Positions 43,441 to 54,812 of a stretch of DNA of 64,000 nt are shown here, in pieces. The translations under genes were made by a program, and so were the position numbers. Within the stretch, counting starts at the first letter, position 1. Each line of letters opens with the position of its first letter. Origin of the DNA: Fonsecaea monophora (Eukaryota > Ascomycota > Eurotiomycetes > Chaetothyriales > Herpotrichiellaceae). A model generated the notes under the pieces. It searched no databases, was not told where the DNA came from, and worked only from the letters and a program-made list of their open reading frames with translations. Location: contig NW_019173982.1 in assembly GCF_001642475.1 (NCBI RefSeq), positions 124,001-188,000 of the forward strand, read 5' to 3'.

Positions 43441-45192
43441 CTAATTAATAGACATTTCCTCCCGTCCCGCGAGGGTGACCTCCTCGACCAACCTCTGGGC
43501 CGTCTCCCTCGCGGTGGAAATATTTATGACCGCGCGGAAAAACGCACCCTTCTCGACTTCGTGACCCAATGCCGGCGCGTAGTCGACCATGAAGCCCCGA
43601 GAAACCAGAGAGCGAGTGATTCGGCTTGTTATCGCCGAGTTGCGCTTGCCGACGCTTTCGGCCTCGTGGCGTTTGCTGCCATTGATGACACGGCTGTCGT
43701 TGCTCAGGTCGTGGACCATTTTACCTCCAGGGGCGAAGTAGAAACACACCTGTAGACAAGGCGGAGGGTTCGTGCTCACGAGCAGTAAATCGGGGCTCTG
43801 CTCGACAAGGTCGGCCAGGTAACAAGCAACCGAATAGGCATCCTCGATCTTGGACGAGTACCCCAGTGTCCCGTAGTATTGCCAGGAGAGGAAGAGCTTC
43901 AGACTGTCTCCCCGACGTCCGCACTGGAGGGTGAGGTCGGCGAGGTCGTTGGGCGGGGTCCAATCGTCGTCAAGCGACTGTGTTTGCTCGTGGCCGTTCA
44001 GTCCCGACTGCTCCGACCCGCTGTGGTCCTCGTCGTGGAACAAGTACCCCGCCCGCAGAGTATTTGCCGCGTGAGCATTCTTGAGATCCTTAAGCAGGAG
44101 GAAGCTGCACGTCACTGGGACGCCCAGCATTTTGTGCGGGTTGATGGCGATGCTGTCTGCGAGATCACACCCCTTTAACCGCGTCCGACGCAGGCTCTCA
44201 GAGAAGATGAAGCTTCCGCCCCAGGCGCCGTCGATGTGCATCCACAGCCCGTGTTTCCTGGCAATCCCCGCGATAGCGCTAAAGGGATCAAATGATCCCA
44301 GCACCGTTGTTCCCGCAGTGGCGTTGACGTAGAATGGAGTTCTCCCTTTCCCCTTCTCCCGCACGATCAGGGACTCAAAAGCCCCCGGATCCATCTCTCC
44401 AGACACCGGATCGACAGGTACGGAAATGACGCTTTCGGAACCAAAGCCACATTGTTGGGCGGCCTTTTCGATGCTATAATGCCCGTGCTCAGAAGTGAAC
44501 ATCACCAACTCTCTCCCTCCGGCGTGGTTCCCGAACAGCTTCGTTTCCGGATACAGCGTGTTCCGCGCAATAACGATACTGGTCATGTTGCTCGCGCTTC
44601 CGCCCTGAACGTTGATCCCTCCAGCTCTTGGGCCCGTGAAGCCGAACATTGCCGCTAGAGCTTTCGTGGTATAAGTCTCGACGAGTGAAAGGACGGGAGA
44701 AACTTGGTACACATGCAAATTTGTGTTGAGCACGCTGAGAATCAATTCTGCCGCTATCCCAGGAGGCAAGGGGGCGGAGTAGAGTTTGTCAAGAAACCCG
44801 GGAGCAGAGGTATTGACGCTGTATTTCAATATCGAAGACAGAGAACTAACCAGTCCATGTTGGCCCGTACCTTGAGAAGGCAGGCACAGGGTACCGTCGG
44901 AGGTCAAGATGGAGAGCAAATCTGAAGGAGAATGTGACTCAACAAGAGGGGACACAGGCACGGCTTGGTGGAGTTGGTGGGCTTTGCGCTCAGAGTCGGC
45001 TTGTCGGACAAAGGGGATGAGCTGGTCCAGGACAGACGCGAGGAGGGTTTGCAACTCATCAGCTCGAGACGCAAAAGTGTCATTGGCGCTGTCATGGTTT
45101 ATGCCATTGGACTTTTGTGAAATAGGGTCACTGGGCCGTGCATTTTTTGAGGTCAGGCCGTTGACGCTGCTTTTTAACGAATGGTCAGACAT
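43441..45192 (-). CDS. PLP-dependent group II decarboxylase (glutamate / cysteine-sulfinate decarboxylase-like)
   Basis: 583 residues from the ATG at 45192; an in-frame ATG at 45261 would add 23 residues of non-family sequence. The fold-type I decarboxylase signature is complete: GGINVQGGSASNMTS, the pyridoxal-stacking His in TSEHGHYSIEKAA, AGTTVLGSFDP, HIDGAWGGS with the PLP-nitrogen Asp, and the Schiff-base Lys in NPHKMLGVP. These enzymes decarboxylate acidic amino acids (glutamate, aspartate or cysteine sulfinate); sequence alone does not fix the substrate. A Gly/Ser/Asp-rich insert (HDEDHSGSEQSGLNGHEQ) interrupts the domain between the Lys and the C-terminal part. It is tandem with NOP9 on the minus strand. 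Confidence 0.88.
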   Translation of the reverse strand: MSDHSLKSSVNGLTSKNARPSDPISQKSNGINHDSANDTFASRADELQTLLASVLDQLIPFVRQADSERKAHQLHQAVPVSPLVESHSPSDLLSILTSDGTLCLPSQGTGQHGLVSSLSSILKYSVNTSAPGFLDKLYSAPLPPGIAAELILSVLNTNLHVYQVSPVLSLVETYTTKALAAMFGFTGPRAGGINVQGGSASNMTSIVIARNTLYPETKLFGNHAGGRELVMFTSEHGHYSIEKAAQQCGFGSESVISVPVDPVSGEMDPGAFESLIVREKGKGRTPFYVNATAGTTVLGSFDPFSAIAGIARKHGLWMHIDGAWGGSFIFSESLRRTRLKGCDLADSIAINPHKMLGVPVTCSFLLLKDLKNAHAANTLRAGYLFHDEDHSGSEQSGLNGHEQTQSLDDDWTPPNDLADLTLQCGRRGDSLKLFLSWQYYGTLGYSSKIEDAYSVACYLADLVEQSPDLLLVSTNPPPCLQVCFYFAPGGKMVHDLSNDSRVINGSKRHEAESVGKRNSAITSRITRSLVSRGFMVDYAPALGHEVEKGAFFRAVINISTARETAQRLVEEVTLAGREEMSIN

Positions 45193-45547
45193 GCTCACCA
45201 ACCTTGTATCAACATAAACATTCCAGGGGTGAGCTTGGGTGCACAGATAGTCAAAGCCCAAAAAATCATACAGGGGATATGAACAGCCAACGAAGAAAGG
45301 AAATCTATGTTGTCTAATCCCAATAACCGGTTTGCCGAGATAAAGTCTGCAGAAAAAAACTGCAATTGAGCCGCCAGGGGAAAAATTCTACTGAGCCTCG
45401 CTTGTGGTATTTGGTGGTGCGGTTTTCCGAATGACGCAATTCTGGTGGAGACGAGGCTGAGGGCCAAGGGATCCTGCAGAAAATAGATGCCGGCTTTTCG
45501 CGAACGTCGTTGACCTCTGTCCATCTTCTCATCTCCTCTCTATTCCC
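45193..45547. other. Short intergenic region, NOP9 3' end to decarboxylase promoter
   Basis: 355 bases between two minus-strand genes; no further gene seen. The upstream ATG at 45261 falls here. Confidence 0.4.
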
Positions 45548-47647
45548 TCAGGCTCTTAAGGCGTTGGTTCGAACCACGGGGGTAGCGTTCGCGGAGCTCG
45601 CAGGAGTACGGCTATTCTTGGCGTTGTGTGACTTCAACTTTTGAGAATGCCGTTCTCGGGCGAGCTCGATCGCCGTTTTCTTCTTCTCTGGCACCGATGC
45701 TTCCTTCGACGGCGCAGCCAATGTGCTGTGACTCTGGTGGTGGCCCTTGGCAAGACTGCGCCACTCAGCAGGCCGTCGATGGTACAGGTCCATCGCCCAG
45801 TTCTTCCAAACGTTTCGGCCAAAGGGTGACTCTCGAAGTTGACTTTCATTGCTCGCGAGTTCTCCGGCGAGTCGCTCTTTCATGAAATGAAGCCCGTCAG
45901 TGGCTGACCAGAGGGTATCAGCCACGTAAGAGCCAACAAGGTCTTGCGCTAGTTCGCCGATGTGTCCATAGAAACGAGGGACAAATTCTCGTCTAAATTG
46001 CATGTTGGATTCTGTCGGAGACAAGGCAGATTGTATCACGCGCGAGGAAGCTGGATCCCGCGACATCGCCATCAGCACTTTGACGTCCAGTGCCAACATG
46101 CTGTTCTGCACAAGGGTGCAGGTTTTCGGAGTTTTGAGCATTGTCTGGGCCAAGAGAGAGCCATGGACGTCAGTCTTTGTGTTTGTCGTCTCTGCGCCTT
46201 TCTTCACATCGCGCTCTTGTGGCTGTTCTCCAGCTTCGACCGCATGGAAGCCGAGAAGATTGGGTAGGAACTCGTTTCCGTCAGCGGTGTATTCAGACCT
46301 AATCACATCCGATACGTCCTGTAGGTCCACGCCTCGCAAAGCACATCGTTCAATCAAGACTCTGATCAGGCCGGTCCTCCGCCTAGAAATGAGGATTGGA
46401 AGCTCTGCCAAAATCAACCTTTTAGCTTCATCGAGGTCGTCTTTCCCCAGCCGTTCAAGAATCCTCATGGCAACATAACTTGCTGTGTCATTTTTCGAAA
46501 TGCTGCCGAGACGGGGCTTCAGAACATTCTTGTAGAGCTTTTTGAATGTTTTGCCAGGGAGTTGCTTGACCAGAATCTCGACCAAATGTGAGCCGGTCGG
46601 ATCATAAACTAGTCCAGATATGAATTTGGCGCTCTCAGACTCCTCCTCTAGCTCTTCGTCTGGCAACAATCTTCGAAAGACCGAGTTCTCCTCTGCTGTC
46701 TTGTTCTTGCCGGACGTTGAGAGTTCCACACGTAGGAGCAACTGTAAGACAGGATTGCCAGTCGGGTGTGTAGCTAATGCTCTCAGATAGGTCGTGTCCA
46801 GCGCTGAAATTGCACTCTTGATTAACTTGTCAAGGGCGTTGCGGAAACTTTTCGGTACGACCCGTTTGCTCTCAGATGCTCCGATTTCTTTCTCGACTGG
46901 TGCGGCCAGATTTTCCTTCCTTTTACTCGCAACCATCGCTTTAAGCGAATCATCCTCTAAGGATAGGCCCGAGAGGATGAGGAATAACACTCGAATGGTG
47001 TGGGAAGCGAACCTGTCAGTGAGTAGAAACCCCATGTTTGGTTCGAGCTCTTCTGTAGCACCGAGAAACAGGCCTTCCATGGACATCAAACCAGTCTCGT
47101 CGGCTTTATCGACTTGAGGCTCCCTTTCCACATGCTTCGCCGCCTCTAGAAAAAGCGTCTCACAACAATGACTTCCAAATCGATGACGGACAAGATAGGT
47201 CAGGTTTCCAAGAAATTTGCTAAAAAGATGTCGCAACTGTTCAGGCGTTGACAACTTGATGATCTTCTCCAGATACCTTGAACAAGATTGACTAGACGCC
47301 ACCTTCATTTCTTTGCCTTCGGTCTCTCTGTGCACTGCCTCGAGAAAAGTGGCACGATCTTCAGGGGATTCGAAATCGTTTGCGACGATTTTCGTGTTTA
47401 CGTTGGCGTAATACTCTTGTTCTTCGGGGGTCAGGAGTCCGTGAAACTCGGTTTCTTCTTGCGGCTCCTGTATTCCTTGCGGCCTCTCGATACTGAAACC
47501 GATGTAGTCATCCCCTGCATCGACCTCCACCACAGCTTCACCTGGGATTTCTTCGTCACGGGTATCTTCGATTTTGAGGCGCTTTGCAGATCTCTTTCCC
47601 TCTTTCTCCTGCTGCCGCCTTCCCCGCTTTTTGATCTCGCGAGGCAT
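45548..47647 (-). CDS. NOP9: Nucleolar pre-18S rRNA-binding protein Nop9 (Pumilio repeats)
   Basis: Single exon, 699 residues from the ATG at 47647 (MPREIKKRGRRQQEKEGKR). The basic N-terminus is a nuclear/nucleolar signal. GLLTPEEQEYYANVNTKI and SQSCSRYLEKIIKLSTPEQL begin the Pumilio-like repeats, with further RNA-contacting helices such as RHRFGSHCCETLF, DRFASHTIRVLF, DPTGSHLVEILVKQ and DPASSRVIQSAL. Nop9 binds the 20S pre-rRNA near the 3' end of 18S rRNA and is needed for 40S maturation (family knowledge). The C-terminus is again basic with Ser/Ala-rich low complexity. No intron is needed. Confidence 0.93.
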   Translation of the reverse strand: MPREIKKRGRRQQEKEGKRSAKRLKIEDTRDEEIPGEAVVEVDAGDDYIGFSIERPQGIQEPQEETEFHGLLTPEEQEYYANVNTKIVANDFESPEDRATFLEAVHRETEGKEMKVASSQSCSRYLEKIIKLSTPEQLRHLFSKFLGNLTYLVRHRFGSHCCETLFLEAAKHVEREPQVDKADETGLMSMEGLFLGATEELEPNMGFLLTDRFASHTIRVLFLILSGLSLEDDSLKAMVASKRKENLAAPVEKEIGASESKRVVPKSFRNALDKLIKSAISALDTTYLRALATHPTGNPVLQLLLRVELSTSGKNKTAEENSVFRRLLPDEELEEESESAKFISGLVYDPTGSHLVEILVKQLPGKTFKKLYKNVLKPRLGSISKNDTASYVAMRILERLGKDDLDEAKRLILAELPILISRRRTGLIRVLIERCALRGVDLQDVSDVIRSEYTADGNEFLPNLLGFHAVEAGEQPQERDVKKGAETTNTKTDVHGSLLAQTMLKTPKTCTLVQNSMLALDVKVLMAMSRDPASSRVIQSALSPTESNMQFRREFVPRFYGHIGELAQDLVGSYVADTLWSATDGLHFMKERLAGELASNESQLRESPFGRNVWKNWAMDLYHRRPAEWRSLAKGHHQSHSTLAAPSKEASVPEKKKTAIELARERHSQKLKSHNAKNSRTPASSANATPVVRTNALRA

Positions 47648-48425
47648 TTTGAAAAGGCCCAACCGGTGTTGAGCAACGCTAGTGCTTGGGAGGGATTATT
47701 GAGCAGCAAAGGACAGATATAGAGGTGAAAGCGCGAGGACAGGTTGAGAAGTCTGGAAGTACTAGGGAAAAATTAAGCCGCCAAGGCCGCTCCGCAAATC
47801 CACCAATCAAACCATATTTGGAGCAATTGCCCGCAGCCTTCAACGGCGCTTCAGCCTTGTCGTTGCGAGGCCAACGAGGCTTTCATAGCGCACAGCTACC
47901 TACTTCTGATTTGTCTCACACTGGAACAATTTGCATCTTGTAGAGTAGAAATGCCTGCTACATTCGTGTCACTGCACATATGCTATCGCCAGTGAGCACC
48001 GCAGCCGTGCGGTCTTGTTCCCCGGCACCCCTGTCTTTGGGCATCCCACATATCTGTCCGCTTTCAATCTCACCATCCTCAGTAGAGAGCTGAGTTGCCT
48101 TGAGATATATCGTTAGGGATGACACGGCGTGAGCGACAACACCGGAAAGTGTGGAGGGAGCGTTGCGTCCTACCAAGCATACACTGAGAACTCCCGGATG
48201 GACACATCCCACAGACGGAGTGGTGATGGCAACCACTTAACGACTTGACGAGGTTCATCTGGACGTCTGCTGCGGTCGCAGTCTTAAATGTGATGTCGAA
48301 GGTCATTCGTGATTCCGGTAGTGAGTGGGTATTGAGTAGTATGCAGCATGCAAAGCTGCTGTTCTTTGTTAAAGACCTGTCTCGGTAGTTCCCACGTGCA
48401 CCAAAGAATGTGTTCATTGTTTTCT
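47648..48425. other. Intergenic region, prefoldin 6 3' end to NOP9 promoter
   Basis: 0.78 kb with no gene I can support on either strand; short open frames lack family features. Confidence 0.45.
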
Positions 48426-48858
48426 TCAGCCCGCCCCCTGTTCCTGTGCGGCCACTTGTATCTTTTGTTGGAGCTGCATCAGTTCGATCCTCGTCTTCTC
48501 GCTTCCTTCCTGCAGCTCCTTGATCCTGGCTTCCCGCCTGGTTATTTCCTTGTTGATGAAATCGAGCCGACCGTCGACCGCATTTACAGCCTCCGTCTTG
48601 TCCTGCTTCAGCAGTACTGGGCCGACTAGCTTGTAGATGCCCGCATCATCGGATAAGGACGTGAACTCTTTCTGGACAGCCTTGTTTTCTTGCTGCTGCG
48701 CCTCGAGTTTCTGGCGTGCTTCCACTGCGGTTTGTAGATCTGTGGCTCAAAGGTTAGAACATCAGCAGAGGCGTGTCTGGGGCATTCTATATCCGACCGT
48801 CTTGGAATTTTTGCAGAGCTTCGGACAAAGCCTGCAGCTTATTTCTGTCCTCTTCCAT
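48426..48858 (-). CDS. YKE2: Prefoldin subunit 6
   Basis: Two exons, complement(48426..48739, 48798..48858), 124 residues. Exon 1 encodes MEEDRNKLQALSEALQKFQD and a 58-base intron (GTCGGA..ACAG) joins to LQTAVEARQKLEAQ in phase 1. The beta-type prefoldin pattern is clear: two coiled-coil helices flanking the hairpin YKLVGPVLLKQDKTEA, with RLDFINKEITRREARIKELQ behind. Prefoldin is a cytosolic hexamer that hands unfolded actin and tubulin to the CCT chaperonin. It is divergent from VPS4 across 430 bases. Confidence 0.93.
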
Positions 48859-49288
48859 GGCGTGCCGGCCTCGAAGCGAATCTGATTGCGACGGGAAGAT
48901 TTGTAACAGATTTGTACGTGCCTGGAATGGGAAACCGTATTAGCGCGCAGGGCGATTCGCGGGGCAAATGCCGGTGCGCCGTCTCCATTTCCATTTCCAT
49001 TTCCATCCCACCTTCACATTTGCAGCTTTTGTGACGACTCTACGCTCTTCTTACCCTGGCGTTCAGGCGACTCTGAGACCCGATTCCTAGATCTTGGTAT
49101 AGCTGTGCAGGATCGGGGCACCGAAACCTCTCATTCGTCTCAATTGCAGCCTGCGGGCCGTCATCAATACGACCTCGCCGCTTGTTTACCCCGACTGCAT
49201 CTGCTCGAAGTACCTCCATAACCACACCTATTCGACATTTTGCTCCTATTCTGTCTAGATATCTAGCTTCGAAGCTTCGCTACCCAGC
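48859..49288. promoter_or_regulatory. Shared divergent promoter, prefoldin 6 / VPS4
   Basis: 430 bases between the start codons. A TTTCCA/CCATTT short tandem repeat lies at 48985-49006. No coding sequence supported. Confidence 0.45.
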
Positions 49289-50682
49289 ATGTCTAACACC
49301 GACTTTCTCGGCCGCGCGATCGACACGGTTAAAAAAGCCATTGAGCTTGACACCGCCGGTTCCTACGAACAAGCCTACCAACAGTACTATGCCGCCCTCG
49401 AACTCTTCATGCTGGCCCTGAAATGGGAAAAGAATCCAAAGTCAAAGGAAATGATCCGTGCAAAGGCGGGCGAATACATGGATCGAGCTGAGAAACTCAA
49501 AGCACACATCCAGACCAACGACTCGTCTAATCGCAAAAAGCCCGCTGCCATGGGAGTAAATGGAAAAGCGGTCAACGGCGCGGGAAAGGGGGAAGCAGGA
49601 GACAAGGATGAAGAAGATGCCGACTCAAAGAAACTCCGTGGACAATTAATGGGGGCGATCCTGACAGACAAACCGAATGTCAAATGGGAGGACGTCGCCG
49701 GCCTAGAGGGCGCAAAGGAAGCACTGAAGGAGGCTGTCATCCTACCCATCAAATTTCCCCATCTATTCCAGGGCAAACGACAACCTTGGAAAGGCATATT
49801 ACTCTACGGGCCGCCCGGTACGGGTAAATCATACCTTGCAAAAGCCGTGGCGACAGAAGCAAACAGCACATTTTTCAGCGTGAGTTCGTCGGATTTGGTG
49901 AGTAAATGGATGGGTGAGTCGGAACGACTGGTCAAACAACTTTTCAACATGGCAAGAGAAAACAAGCCGGCAATTATCTTTATCGACGAGGTTGATGCCC
50001 TGTGTGGACCTCGAGGCGAAGGCGAATCCGAAGCGTCAAGACGTATCAAAACGGAGCTTCTCGTGCAAATGGACGGTGTGGGGAAGGATTCCCGTGGTGT
50101 CCTGATTCTCGGCGCTACAAATATTCCCTGGCAGTTGGATGCTGCCATCCGCCGACGTTTCCAACGAAGAGTGCACATATCTTTACCGGACAAACCGGCA
50201 CGGATGCGGATGTTCGAGCTCGCCGTCGGAGATACGAAATGCGAGATGACACAGGCAGACTACAAGACGTTGGCAGACTTAAGTGAAGGCTATTCAGGGA
50301 GTGATATAAGCATTGCAGTGCAAGATGCATTGATGCAGCCCGTGAGGAAGATCCAAACAGCAACACATTACAAAAAGGTAAGTTCGACCACCTTCCCAAG
50401 CCCTTGATCGTTTCTGCACTCCAAGACCAGCTGCTAATCGATGCCGATGGCGGAAACTAGGTCGTGGTTGACGGCGTTGAGAAACTTACGCCGTGTTCCC
50501 CTGGCGACCCTGGCGCAATGGAAATGACCTGGGTGGACGTCGAGTCGGAAAAACTCCTCGAACCTCCGTTAACCGTGAAGGATTTCATCCGCGCAATAAA
50601 AGCGAGCAGGCCGACTGTATCTGCAGAGGACTTGAAGAGGAACGCCGAATGGACGGCCGAATTTGGAAGCGAGGGCGCATAG
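49289..50682 (+). CDS. VPS4: ESCRT-III disassembly AAA ATPase Vps4
   Basis: Two exons, join(49289..50377, 50461..50682), 436 residues; the 83-base intron (GTAAGT..CTAG) joins THYKK to VVVDG in phase 0. An N-terminal MIT domain (FLGRAIDTVKKAIELD, YEQAYQQYYAALELFMLALK) binds ESCRT-III tails. The AAA cassette has Walker A GPPGTGKSY (174-182), pore loop SSDLVSKWMGESE, Walker B IIFIDEVDAL and RRRFQRRVHISLP with the arginine finger. The Vps4 C-terminal beta domain and helix follow in exon 2 (SPGDPGAMEMTW, DFIRAIKASRPTVS, WTAEFGSEGA). Vps4 recycles ESCRT-III at endosomes and other membranes. Confidence 0.96.
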
Positions 50683-51113
50683 CGCGGCATACGAACGAAG
50701 AAGAGATAGAACTTTTGTATGGAAGGGAAGTACGAAGACGACGATTAGCAAATGTCATTTTGGCCGGTTATGAGGTACTTGGGAAAGAAAGGGACGAGCA
50801 AAGGGGCGTTTTTTTCCAGGTCTTGTTTGCAGTGAGGGCTGTGCTCCACGTGCTGGCCATGTTCCTCGGAGCGCAAGTGAGCGGTACTGAAATACAACAT
50901 GCAACATGAATCGGATGTTCTTGAACGATCAATACCTCGTATAAACAAACCAACTCTGTCTTGGACGAATACCATACCCCATGCATGTCTGGCCGTCACA
51001 ACAACAGCCGTGAAAAACAGCCCTGGAGAACGAAAAGTGCGGGTTTGCCCTTGCCAGTCTCGACAGCCTCGCCAACCTCACGCGAGCGTTCTTCACCTGC
51101 CTACTTGCGTTCA

Positions 51114-51131
51114 GGGGGGGGGGGGGGGGGG
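51114..51131. repeat. Homopolymer of 18 G
   Basis: Uninterrupted G run directly read in the sequence; length is prone to sequencing error. Confidence 0.85.
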
Positions 51132-51380
51132 TTGGAAGAAATGGCAAGGGGAAAGAAAGAGAAACAACAGGACCAGAAAAAGAGTCCAAGATCCCGTATG
51201 GCAGGTAGACATCTGTCGTTGCGGATGGCAGAGCATTCGATCCGATTCGATGCAGGACATTGAATGGTTGTTGTCACAAGTGGTTTCGGTATTCCTTTGT
51301 GCCTGTCTGTCTCTCTGCCTCTCTGTCTGTTCGTCTGTTGTCTATCACCGCCGCCCAACCTAGGCATAGTCCCTCCATCG

Positions 51381-51410
51381 CACTCGCACTCGCACTCGCA
51401 CTCCCACTCG
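51381..51410. repeat. CACTCG tandem repeat
   Basis: About five hexamer units, the last with one substitution. Confidence 0.8.
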
Positions 51411-52151
51411 TCTTACCCCGTATATCCATATATCAAGGACGTCCCAGCACAGATTCCACTCCACTGGCTGGGGGACACTTTCCTTCATTCATCTTTGTCA
51501 AAGGAACCAAGGGCAGACAGATAGATATGGTGTCCAATATATACTTACTAGTCGTGTATTTCTGACAAAAGGGTGAGGCAGATCATCCTTCAATTCATCT
51601 ATCCATCGATCGTCTACCCGTCCATCCGTCCATCCCTACCACAACAGTCCTCTCATCACCAAAGCGTTGCATGTATCAAACAGTGTAAATGTATAAATTC
51701 ATTTCTTCTCTTCTCTATCTATATATATCTCTAACGTAACTGGCAGCAAATCATGTACGTATATTGCAGTGGTGGCGGTCAGGGAAAATAGACACTGCAC
51801 AACTGAACTGAGAGCCCCGGCCGGGTCTTATCAAGTCATAAAGATCAGATGCTGAATCAATTATCACCAAATTTCCTTTCTCTCTCTAAAAAAGTGTCCA
51901 GCCCAAACATCCTTCCCTTCCCATCCCTTCCCTTCGTGCATAACACTCTACTCTAATCATTATGTTCCGTCTCCCAACCCATTCTTCGTTGCGAGTCGCG
52001 ACCGCGCACAATCAAGTTTCGTGAATCATATCGCCTTTTAGTACGAGATCCCATGCCCTCGTCGGCAGTAGCACCGGCAGACTGAAAGTCCATGTCCGTG
52101 GCGATCTCGTTTGCTTTCCGTTTAGCCACTCGAGGCCGCATGACCAGAGAC

Positions 52152-54633
52152 TTAAAAGGGCCAGACCCACTTCCTGATCTCTTCTGGGTCGATACCCTCG
52201 TTGAACGCGGCGGTGCGGTACTTGATCTGTGAGCTCAGCAGCTTCTCCCGGGCGCTGGCACCCTTGTTGCCCAGCTCAGGCATTCTGTCGAGTGCCTCAA
52301 TGGCAAGACTGAAGCGGTCGGTGCGGTTGCGGATGGCGAGCTCGAGAGGAGTGTCAATGTTACCCTTCTCGTTGTAGCCACGTACGTGGAGGTTGGCTTG
52401 GCTGGGTCGCTGGGCTGTCAGACGGTGGATGAGCCAGGGGTATGAGTGGAAGTTGAAGATGACGGGCCTGTTGGGCGTGAAGATGGCCTCAAATTCTCGT
52501 TGGGACATGCCATGAGGGTGGTCGTGCTCGGGGATCAGCTTGAACAGATCCACCACATTGACAAAGCGAATCTTGAGCTCCGGAATGTACTCTCGGAGCA
52601 ACGCCGTTGCGGCCAGTGATTCCATGGTCGGGACGTCGCCGCAAGATGCCATGACGACGTCGGGCTCTTGTCCTTGGTCGTTGGAGGCCCAGTCCCAGAT
52701 GCCGGCACCCTTGGTGCAGTGCTCGATGGCTGCGTCCATGTCGAGATATTGCAAGTGATTCTGCTTGTCGGCAACAATGACGTTGACGTAGTTGCTGCTT
52801 CGGAAGCAATGGTCCATCACCGACAGGAGACAATTTCCATCAGGTGGCAAATAGATGCGGACAACCTCTGGGGACTTGTTGCAGACGACGTCCAGGAATC
52901 CGGGATCTTGATGGGTGAAGCCGTTGTGGTCTTGACGCCAGACGGTGGCCGTCAACAGGATATTGAGAGAGGCAATCTTAGCACGCCATTCGACCTCGAG
53001 GCACTTCTCAATCCACTTGCAGTGCTGGTTGACCATCGAGTCGATGATGTGAATGAATGGCTCGTAGCTGTTGAGCAATCCATGGCGCCCAGACAGGAGG
53101 TAGCCTTCGAGCCAACCTTCGACGGTATGTTCGCTGAGCATCTCCATGACACGACCGTTGAAAGCCAGATTGCCACCATCTTCATCTTCTTCAAAGTATT
53201 CGCCCATCCACACTTTCTTACCGGCCTCGTAGACTCCGCCAAGCTTGTTGGACTCGGTTTCATCTGGACCAAAAAGACGGAAGTTGTGTGGGTTCTTTGC
53301 AATAATGTCTCGCAGGAAGACAGCCATGTTCGACATGCTGGGTGCTTCGGTTATACCTCCTTTCTCGCAGGCCAGCTTGTACTCACGGAAGTCGGGCATG
53401 AGCAGTGGCTTCTTCAAGATACCCCCATTGGCGACAGGGTTGGCACTCATCCGCCGGTTACCCTCAGGAACCAGCTTCTTCAGAGTTGGGACCAGTTTTC
53501 CTTCCTTACCAAAATACTGCTCGGGGGTGTAGCTCTTCATCCACTGTTCAAGAAGTTTCAGGTGCTCGGAGCTAGACGCGACATCTGGCAGGGGGATTTG
53601 ATGAGCTCGCCAGAAGCCTTCGAGGTAGTGTCCATCCACGGTTCGTGGGCCAGTCCAGCCTTTCGGGCTTCGAAGGACGATCATGGGCCACAGAGGTCGG
53701 AACGCCTTTCCAGATTCGCGTGCCTTCTTCTGGTGGGCTCGAATCTCCAAGACACACTTCTCCAAGGTGGCAGCCATGGCCTGGTGCATGCTCAAGGGAT
53801 CACTGCCTTCGACGAAGTACGGAGTCCAGCCGTAGCCGATGAACAGCGCCTCCAGCTCTCGGTGGCTGATACGGGCGAGGACAGTGGGGTTGTTGATCTT
53901 GTAGCCATTGAGATGGAGAACCGGGAGAACAGCACCGTCGGTGATGGGATTGAGGAATTTGGTGCTATGCCAGCTGGTGGCCAAAGGACCAGTCTCGGAC
54001 TCACCATCACCGACCATGGTCAGAGCGATCAGATCCGGGTGGTCGAAAACGGTGCCAAAGGCATGTGAAACACTGTAGCCCAGCTCACCTGGCCAGTATG
54101 TCAGCTGCTGCGGGCAATGAGATTGTGGTTTGGGTCAACTCACCTCCTTCGTGCAAACTCCCAGGCGTCTCAGGGGTAGCATGGCTACCGATGCCCCCAG
54201 GGAAGGAAAACTGCTTGAAGAATTTCCGCATGCCTTCTTCATCTTCGGATTTATCCGGGTAAACTTCGCTATAGACACCCTCCAGATAGGCCTGAGAGAT
54301 CACCGCGGGGGCTCCGTGTCCGGGGCCGGAGATGAAGATAACATCGAGATCATACTTTTTGATAAGGCGATTCATGTGGACATAGGTGAAGACTTGACCA
54401 GCATCGGACCCCCAGTGTCCGAGGAGTCTGGCTTTCAAGTCTTCCACCTTGAGTGGCTCTTTGAGCAGGGCATTCTTCTTGAGATAAAGCATGCCAAGGC
54501 AGAGATAAAGACTGGCTCGCATATAGTCATCATGGAGCTTCAGCTCGTCGCTGCCGAGAGGCTCACCCTTGACGGTCGAGCGGGCTTTGCCAAAGGGCGA
54601 GATGCTCTCGACAGAGACATCCGTGGAAGACAT
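52152..54633 (-). CDS. Xylulose-5-phosphate/fructose-6-phosphate phosphoketolase
   Basis: Two exons, complement(52152..54088, 54144..54633), 808 residues; a 55-base intron (GTGAGT..CCAG) joins LHEG to GELGYS in phase 1. This is the thiamine-diphosphate enzyme that splits xylulose-5-phosphate or fructose-6-phosphate with phosphate to acetyl phosphate plus a sugar phosphate. Signatures are GHWGSDAGQVFTYVHMNRLI, ISGPGHGAPAVISQAYLEG, GGIGSHATPETPGSLHEGGELGY, the TPP site GDGESETGPLATSWH and GNKGASARE-type C-terminal motifs. Length is typical. Fungal phosphoketolases are thought to be of bacterial origin. A TATATAAA box in minus-strand sense at 54805-54812 precedes the ATG by about 170 bases. Confidence 0.95.
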
Positions 54634-54804
54634 GATGGAGGGAGGGGTAGAGAAGGAAGAAGACGGTGGCCGATTCTGCGTGGGAAATCTATGAGGAAGG
54701 AAACGCAGGCAAAGGCAAGGTGTGCGGACGGTGACAAGACGGAGATGAGGGTGTGAAGAGAGGAGAGAGAGCTCGAGGTGACGACAGCCGGAAGTGAAGG
54801 AAGG

Positions 54805-54812
54805 TTTATATA
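54805..54812 (-). promoter_or_regulatory. TATA box of the phosphoketolase gene
   Basis: TATATAAA in minus-strand sense, about 170 bases upstream of the ATG at 54633, within a CT/GA-rich leader. Confidence 0.5.

Larger units (their letters stand above)
50683..52151. other. Convergent 3' region of VPS4 and phosphoketolase
   Basis: 1.5 kb without a supported gene; rich in simple sequence (G18 run at 51114-51131, CACTCG units at 51381-51410, TCTGTCTCTC-type repeats near 51302-51340). Confidence 0.5.

Noticed and set aside
52668..54068. 466-residue plus-strand open frame
   Set aside because: It runs antisense to the phosphoketolase, whose intron position, TPP motif and family length are clear; the antisense frame has no family resemblance.
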